Made by a program: the position numbers and the translations under genes. Below, piece by piece: positions 4,986 to 6,025 of a stretch of 6,025 nucleotides of DNA; within the stretch, counting starts at the first letter, position 1, and each line of letters opens with the position of its first letter. Below the pieces are notes generated by a model. That model did not search any database. It was not told the DNA's origin and saw only the letters and a list, made by a program, of their open reading frames with translations. Location of the stretch: the NCBI GenBank assembly GCA_013204355.1, contig JABMOA010000082.1, forward strand, positions 1 through 6,025, given 5' to 3'. This DNA is from Candidatus Woesearchaeota archaeon (GTDB lineage: Archaea > Nanobdellota > Nanobdellia > Woesearchaeales > GW2011-AR9).

Positions 4986-5573
4986 TCATTCAAGGTGCTT
5001 CTTCTTAAATCTCGCAGGAATTAACAAGGGGATATAGATAAATTCCATTTCCCAAGAATTTAGAAATTCACGAAATTTTTCAATATGTTCTAAAGGCACA
5101 AAAACAATACGATCGGAAAATTTAATACAATTCAATTTATCACTAAATCCTTCATTACCAGAACGACCATTTAAGGCATAATAAAATTTAGTCCTTTTAA
5201 GATTAGTCCAATCTTTTAAATTATATTTAAATGCACCATACGAAGAATACCCATATTTTTCACCAAGAGTTTTTCCTGTCAAAATACTTTTTCCTTCAAA
5301 AAGTATACTCTCACGTGCGTCAAAAGTTTGACTAATAATAGTATGAAGAGTTTTTGAAATAATAGAAACTTTTGAAAACTCCTCTTGAAGAATTTTACGA
5401 ATATCATACTCTACAACTTTATCCACTTTATCCTTAAAGATAACAAGAATATCAATATCACCAGGGTGTTCCTTTCCACGCACAACAGACCCAAATACCA
5501 AGATATCATCTACAATGATGTGAGAAGATAGTATCTTTTTAAGTTTATTTTTCAATTTTGTATTCATTAACAT
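4986..5573 (-). CDS. MNT-type nucleotidyltransferase, putative antitoxin of a HEPN/MNT pair
   Basis: The N-terminal third is a minimal nucleotidyltransferase: counting from the chosen start, VFGSVVRG (26-33) gives the GS motif with Arg, and GDIDILV (38-44) gives the D-x-D pair that binds metal in this superfamily. The third acidic residue usually found on a later strand is not obvious (KVSIISKT there). After the domain comes an extension of about 100 residues, with KYGYSSYGAFKYNLKDW, KFYYALNGR and FVPLEHIEKFREFL, that I believe recurs in archaeal relatives but cannot name. In known HEPN/MNT systems the MNT protein neutralises the HEPN RNase, in some cases by adding AMP to it; that role is inferred here. 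The frame is open to a TTG at 5583-5585, but ATG codons at 5571-5573 and 5565-5567 are more likely starts. With the first, the gene overlaps the upstream HEPN gene by 29 bases, indicating translational coupling. Its stop nearly touches that of the convergent TrmB gene. Confidence 0.82.
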   Translation of the reverse strand: MLMNTKLKNKLKKILSSHIIVDDILVFGSVVRGKEHPGDIDILVIFKDKVDKVVEYDIRKILQEEFSKVSIISKTLHTIISQTFDARESILFEGKSILTGKTLGEKYGYSSYGAFKYNLKDWTNLKRTKFYYALNGRSGNEGFSDKLNCIKFSDRIVFVPLEHIEKFREFLNSWEMEFIYIPLLIPARFKKKHLE

Positions 5574-5874
5574 TGTGCTCAACAATCCCCTTTATTCTTT
5601 TACAAGTATCTAAATCAATGATTTTTGAATAAGTATCACGATAAGTAGAGAATTCTAAGTCCAATTCACGATAAATTTTAGGAAAATATTTTTCTAATTG
5701 TCTAAATCTACTATTGTGGTCTTTAGGTGACTCACCTACCTCCTCAAGAAGAAGATGATCTTGAATTGCAAACCAGGTCTTAAAATAAAGAATAGTTGCT
5801 GAAGTATAATCTTTTGATTTAAATAAGGTATCAGCAGACGATTTAAAGATTAATATTTGTTCTTTCGTAATCAT
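5545..5874 (-). CDS. HEPN-like small protein, putative toxin of a HEPN/MNT pair
   Basis: This 109-residue all-helical protein fits the HEPN superfamily. Helix 1 is about 4-20. Helix 2 (DYTSATILYFKTWFAIQDHLL, about 22-43) shows the A-x-x-x-Y/F-x-x-x-x-x-A pattern seen in HEPN proteins beside nucleotidyltransferases. A loop, EVGESPKDHNSRF, leads to helix 3 (about 55-72) and a C-terminal helix. R93 and H100 form R-x6-H, within the R-x4-6-H signature of HEPN ribonucleases, followed by NVNEY. In characterised systems such HEPN proteins cleave RNA and the paired MNT protein inactivates them. Other paired HEPN proteins are only substrate-binding partners, so toxicity is not certain. The gene is first in the pair and overlaps the nucleotidyltransferase start, the usual order. 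A TATA box about 30 bases upstream suggests its own promoter with almost no leader. The tRNA lies about 70 bases upstream on the same strand. Confidence 0.72.
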   Translation of the reverse strand: MITKEQILIFKSSADTLFKSKDYTSATILYFKTWFAIQDHLLLEEVGESPKDHNSRFRQLEKYFPKIYRELDLEFSTYRDTYSKIIDLDTCKRIKGIVEHNVNEYKIEK

Positions 5875-5900
5875 GTTAGTACATATAACAACAAAGCACT

Positions 5901-5907
5901 ATTTAAA
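5901..5907 (-). promoter_or_regulatory. TATA box for the HEPN/MNT pair
   Basis: Minus-strand TTTAAAT, within AGGTTTAAATAG, is centred about 30 bases before the ATG at 5874. It lies downstream of the tRNA and its T-run, so the pair probably has an independent promoter. Confidence 0.5.
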
Positions 5908-5932
5908 CCTTTGTGTTATACCACCTAACATT

Positions 5933-5943
5933 AAAAGAAAAAA
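5933..5943 (-). terminator. T-rich terminator after the tRNA
   Basis: Minus-strand CTTTTTTCTTTT starts one base after the tRNA discriminator and the following C, a typical archaeal tRNA terminator. Confidence 0.5.
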
Positions 5944-5944
5944 G

Positions 5945-6025
5945 CGCCACGGGCCGGATTTGAACCGGCGATCCCGTAAGGGACTGATTATTTGTGGTGT
6001 GCATGGTAATCATAAAGACTAAAAG
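5945..6025 (-). tRNA. 3' part of a class II tRNA, probably tRNA-Ser, with intron or split (5' end outside window)
   Basis: Read on the minus strand from its 3' end: discriminator G (5945), acceptor strand CCGTGGC (5946-5952), T-stem GCCGG/CCGGC (5953-5957 and 5965-5969) with loop TTCAAAT, then a long variable arm TCCC-TTAC-GGGA (5972-5983). The long variable arm means Ser or Leu (archaeal Tyr lacks it), and G at the discriminator favours Ser. CCA is not encoded. Going further 5', the anticodon 3' strand (about TAATC, 5986-5990) is preceded by CACAAA, which gives neither U33 nor any Ser or Leu anticodon with a correct loop, and the remaining 30 bases hold no D-arm. The 5' half is therefore separated from this half, most simply by an intron at the usual position near 37/38, otherwise by a split gene. 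The 3' exon is about 5945-5991; the rest to the window edge would be intron or leader. Confidence 0.75.

Noticed and set aside
5574..5585. TTG start codon for the nucleotidyltransferase
   Set aside because: Two ATG codons follow within 20 bases and fit the family better; the TTG would only enlarge the overlap with the HEPN gene.

Overview
The window looks like AT-rich archaeal DNA, and its compact genes suggest a small-genome (DPANN-like) lineage, although the lineage is inference. The archaeal evidence is a TrmB-family regulator, TATA-type boxes about 20-35 nt upstream of most start codons (implying leaderless or nearly leaderless mRNAs), T-run terminators without hairpins, a class II tRNA without an encoded CCA tail, and an anticodon region that can only be explained by an intron or a split gene.

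Layout. Positions 3-137 hold the last 44 codons of a plus-strand gene, followed by a T8 run. Positions 138-475 contain no convincing protein gene but do hold a strong candidate structured RNA (about 260-428, plus strand). It has a correctly placed TATA box, two hairpins with UUCG loops and a T-rich end. Four minus-strand genes follow, read from 4138 down to 476: a protein joining a ferredoxin-like cysteine domain to a response-regulator-like domain (3080-4138), a multi-pass membrane protein (2003-2890), an unrecognised histidine-rich protein (1341-1985) and a YaaA-family peroxide-stress protein (476-1195). The first two are separated by a 118-bp GC-richer palindromic element (2962-3079) that begins right after the stop codon of the ferredoxin/receiver gene.

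A TrmB-family regulator (4234-4983, plus) is divergent from the ferredoxin/receiver gene. The 95-bp gap carries both TATA boxes and two overlapping inverted repeats, so co-regulation or autoregulation is plausible. Convergent with it lies an overlapping HEPN/MNT pair (5874 down to 4986), a toxin-antitoxin type arrangement. The right edge holds the 3' part of a minus-strand tRNA, probably tRNA-Ser.

How the genes might work together: a cysteine-ligand sensor protein, a divergent transcription factor and a peroxide/iron-stress protein in one neighbourhood suggest a redox or iron theme, but only the divergent promoter gives direct sequence support for a link. The best candidates for something undescribed are the RNA at 260-428, the palindromic element at 2962-3079 and the ferredoxin/receiver fusion.
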